Below the pieces are notes generated by a model. It ran no database searches, was not told the DNA's origin, and was given only the letters and a program-made list of their open reading frames with translations. This document shows positions 60,578 to 64,000 of a stretch of 64,000 bases of DNA, in pieces; within the stretch, counting starts at the first letter, position 1; every line of letters begins with the position of its first letter. The stretch spans positions 892,001 through 956,000 of the forward strand of contig BSDZ01000028.1 of assembly GCA_030268105.1 (NCBI GenBank), given 5' to 3'. Both the position numbers and the translations under genes were made by a program. Source of the stretch: Volvox africanus. Its lineage: Eukaryota > Chlorophyta > Chlorophyceae > Chlamydomonadales > Volvocaceae.

Positions 60578-63500
60578 GGCTATTGTCTTCTTTCTCCAGG
60601 TAATACAAATTGCTGTTTAGTGCCGGCGGCAGGCTGCTGTACGCGTAAAAACGGAGGCTGACGGTTCAAAAATGCCGTTGCGCGGTAAAGGTCGGGTTTG
60701 TTTCCTTGGAAGTTGGTTACGGGCGATCGAAGAATGTGAAGAACATTCTCCTGAAGAACACGGTCAACATCCTCCTGTGTGCTATCGTTTGGTGGTCGGT
60801 CGGCTATGCCTTCTCCTTCGGCGTTTCCTCTGGCGGTTTTATCGGGTAGGACGTCTGAGTTCTTCCCTTCCCTTCCCTTCCCTTACACATTCCGGAAGCC
60901 TCACCGTGGGTTAGGCAGGTCAGCCACTGTACGATCCTACACGCACAATCGACTTCCTATGCCACAGTAACACGTCATGTATTTCTCTGCATCTATACGA
61001 GAGCGGTGGCTTATCCACGCCTCTTCATTTAGCGTTCCAAAGGACTCGCCCATAGGACAGAGCTCCTCGCTCGACGTACAGCTGCAAAACACGCGTCCTG
61101 AGGTGCATGGTTGGGTACCGGAAGGGTCAGGTCGGGGAGCTCCCATCCGTCTGGCCGGATCTGAGCCCCACGACGCTGAGGGAAATGACGGCAGGCTGTG
61201 ATTGGGGGCCGGCAGGTTTCGTCGGCTATTCGTTTCCCTCCCCCTTTTATTCGACTCCCCCCCTCCCATCTCAGCATGGGGCAGTCGGCATGTTAACGCT
61301 AGTGGGGATGACATCACAAGCAGCGTCAAAGCTTGTGCCGGAACCACCAGCACGCTGAGGATCAATTACGTGTGCCATCTGGGATGCAGCTACAGCTGCA
61401 GTGGCCGGTGGAGCAGCTGATGCTATCTGAAGCCCTTGGATGATGCTAGGGACGTTTGCAGTGGGAAGCAGTACCTATCGCAGCAACACCAGCCGTTGGG
61501 GGGCCTGGCACCTCACACCATGCGGCCCTGATTAACCTAAGCAACGAGCAGGTCAGGGTAAGCAGCTTCGCCTCACCCCCTTTTTTCCCGGGCCCACAGC
61601 ACCTCAGGTTTCTTCCACGACGGCAGTCTGGGGGTCGTTAAGATCTGGTTCTACAGCTGGAACTTCTGTCTGGCCACCGTAGCCATTGTGTCTGGCTGTC
61701 TGGCGGAGCGCACCAGCCTCGTAGCCTATCCGCTGCTGACCCTGGTGATGGCCAGCTGGGTGCACCCGGTCGCCTCCCACTGGGCCTGGCAGCGGGACTC
61801 CTGGCTGCTGGGGCTAAGTAATGAGTGCCGCTTCCTGGATTTTGCGGGTGGTGCGGCGGTGCACCTGTGCGGTGAGGCGGCAGGAGGCAGGAGGGAGGGA
61901 GGGTGGAGGGAGAGAGGGAGGGAGGGAGGGAGGCAGGGGGAGATGCAAATCCGTGTACGCGGCCATGATGGGCAAGGGTATGATGAGCGTAAGATGTAGG
62001 ACGAAGGGGGCAAGGGGGTAGGGGAGGGCGGGGTGAGGCGAAGCTGCTTACCATGGGCCTTATAAAATTGCCGTTGTTGCAACCCCGTTCTTAACTGTGT
62101 TTGCCCAGGAGGCCTTATGGGCCTGGTAGGAGCCACTATCGTGGGACCCCGCATCGGCCGGTTCGAGGAGGGGAGGGCCAAAGACATGCCGGGACACGAC
62201 GTGTCGTCAGCGGCCATCGGAACATTGTGAGAGCGGGGGAGAGGGAATAGGGGGTCATAGGTGTGAGGTGGGGATGTGGGGATGTGAGTGTAGGGCCCAC
62301 AAAGCCAAACCCGAAGCCGGGCAAGTGGTGCAATTACACACCTTACGTACCTACTATAGCAATACAGCGTAATGAAATATATATGGGGTTAAGAGACCAC
62401 CTGTTACTGGGAGGGGACACACATCCTACGGCGAAGTTCCCAGGGATTGCACCACTGTATCCCCGAGGAGGGGGGAAAGGGAAGGAAAGGGGAAGGGGAA
62501 GGGGAGTGTATCCGAGCTATGCCGTTTGCACGTACAATCGTTATCTTGGTGGTGGGGATCCGCTCCTCCTCTATTGCTTCTTTCTCCCCTCTGCCCCTCT
62601 CCCGCTCCCCCTCTGCTACTCTCCTACTCCCCTCGCCCACTCCCCCTCGCCAGATTCCTCTGGTTCGGATGGTTTGGTTTCAATTGCGGCACCACCTACG
62701 TCTACCTCGGGAACATGGCAGCAGCAGCTGCAGCAGCCGGCGTAGACGACGGCCTCTCCGAGACGTCGTCGCCCCCACCGCCCGCTATCACCGGCACCGG
62801 CGGCAGCAACCCCGCCGACCGGGTGGCGCTCAACATGACCCTCACCGCCAGTGTGTCTAGTCTGACAGCGCTGCTATTCAGCAGTCTTCGCTCCGGAACC
62901 GTGGATTTGGTGGTTTGCTGCAATGCGCTTCTGGCGGGGTTGGTCATGTCGACACCTGCGTGCGGATTCATTACTTCATGGGCCGCGGTGGTGTACGGCC
63001 TGGCGGGCGCCGCGATCTATCTCGGCGGCGCGCGTTTGCTGGTGAGTGCGTGCGTGACCCGTGGGTCAGTACACACGCCTTGTGTGCCTTTGGTTTGCCT
63101 GAACGCGAGAGAAGGGGGAGGAGGAACAGACGGACCGACGAATGAGTTCAACACGCGAGTATTGAATTCCAGATCTACTCGAGTGATCAGATTCCAGGTC
63201 AGATGAGTGAAGGCTCTATGTGCTGTTTGTGTGTGGCTGCGTGCAGGTCCGGATGCAGGTTGACGATCCCCTGGAGTCATCCGTTGTGCATTTCGCATGT
63301 GGCATGGCGGGCACCTTGCTGCTGGGGTTCCTCGCCCGCCCCGCCTACGTGGCGCAATTGACAGGTTATAACTGTGGGGGCCTTGTGTACGGCGCCCGCA
63401 AGGGCGGGCTGCTGCTGGGGCTTCAGGTCCTGGGCGTAGTGGCCGTGGCTGCATGGACAGGCGTCTTTTCGGTGCTGGTCTTTTGGGCCCTACGTCGTTC

Positions 63501-64000
63501 CGGTCGTCTGCGTGTTGACCAGGTATGGTGGGCGACCCATAACTACTAGCACATACTTATGTACAAACACGTAAAGATATACGCATATATACGCATAGAT
63601 TGCCGAATCTCGACTGTGGAAATCAACACACACACACACACAAGCGCAAAGCAAACAGACAAATTTGCTGATGAATTTCGGATGGGTTATGGCGATATGT
63701 CATTAAGTAATTTATGTCATATCTGCCTCTAGACGTGAAGATAATGACGTCATCTTCCCCCACGGGTCTTCCCCGTCTTCCCTTTTTTAATTAAAATCGT
63801 AACGTTACCCGAATTAAGGATCTCGGTTTTATTGCATTATCGTACTACTATCGTAGCACATTTCAACCCTCCTCCATTTCAGCCCCTCCCTTGTCCCTTC
63901 CCTCACGACGCGCGCTCCGAAACCGTGCCTCCCACCTAACCGGCAGGTTGCGGAGTTAGCCGGTCTGGATAACATGGATCACGGAGGACCCGCATACCCG
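60578..64000 (+). CDS. AMT1: AMT-type ammonium transporter, both ends incomplete
   Basis: Moves ammonium across the plasma or plastid membrane, upstream of glutamine synthetase. Exons: 60578-60599 (tentative, AIVFFLQ), 60691-60845, at least one unidentified exon between 60846 and 61607, then 61608-61871, 62109-62226, 62654-63041, 63247-63522, 63947 onward, running off the window. AMT landmarks: SKNVKNILLKNTVNILLCAI, VGYAFSFGVSSGGFIG, the family signature IVSGCLAERT, the first pore His in HPVASHWAW, DFAGGAAVHLCGG, GPRIGRF, LWFGWFGFNCG, the DDPLES..H segment with the second pore His (VVHFACGMAG), and the cytosolic tail start DNMDHGG. The residues that usually line the pore are present. A loop of about 40 residues rich in Ala/Pro/Gly follows FNCGTTYVYLGN. 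Assignment is secure although the N-terminus is unresolved. Confidence 0.9.

Overview
The window looks like nuclear DNA of a volvocine green alga (Chlamydomonas/Volvox relatives). The evidence is intron-rich genes with short GT-AG introns, mixed AT/GC composition, many simple repeats, telomere-like CCCTAAA/CCCTAAAA units, proline-rich secreted-protein exons, plastid-type glutamine synthetases with transit peptides, and a tubulin of the basal-body type. Gene models below were built by hand from splice signals, reading phase and remembered protein families. No alignment or transcript data were available.

Layout. 1-3543 (+): 3' part of a CAX Ca2+/H+ antiporter. 3.5-9.5 kb: no gene I can name. 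9.6-11.6 kb (+): exons of a probable secreted proline-rich protein whose introns carry long microsatellites. 14.0-18.4 kb (-): HEAT-repeat protein resembling PP4 regulatory subunit 1. 19.5-20.8 kb (+): single-exon TAF12. 21.9-27.7 kb: two plastid-type glutamine synthetase genes in divergent orientation, sharing a roughly 1 kb central region. 29.4-30.4 kb (+): mitochondrial ribosomal protein mS23. 31.6-33.5 kb (-): truncated-looking SNM1 nuclease and, 32 nt upstream, a small acidic protein. 35.0-38.0 kb: two halves of one 2H-phosphoesterase-like gene on opposite strands. 38.1-46.4 kb (-): complete SYF1/XAB2 splicing factor in 14 exons. 47.2-50.7 kb (+): delta-type tubulin. 53.6-58.0 kb (-): complete RAD18-like ubiquitin ligase in 5 exons. 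60.6-64.0 kb (+): AMT ammonium transporter running off the right edge.

Main points of interest. (1) The glutamine synthetase pair is a large inverted repeat: about 1.59 kb per arm, introns included, is essentially identical, while the 5' exons just outside the arms have diverged in DNA and protein. This suggests very recent gene conversion between older paralogues, or an assembly error. (2) The 2H-phosphoesterase-like gene is split by an apparent inversion. Its first HxT motif lies on the + strand and its second on the - strand, and the splice phases across the break still match. The + half carries a telomere-like insert with a 16-bp flanking duplication in an intron, and two copies of a dispersed repeat with a tRNA-like segment lie nearby.

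The genes are ordinary housekeeping functions: nitrogen uptake and assimilation (AMT, two GS), RNA splicing and transcription (SYF1, TAF12), DNA repair (RAD18, SNM1, and SYF1 through XAB2), cytoskeleton, and ion transport. I see no operon-like pathway linking them.
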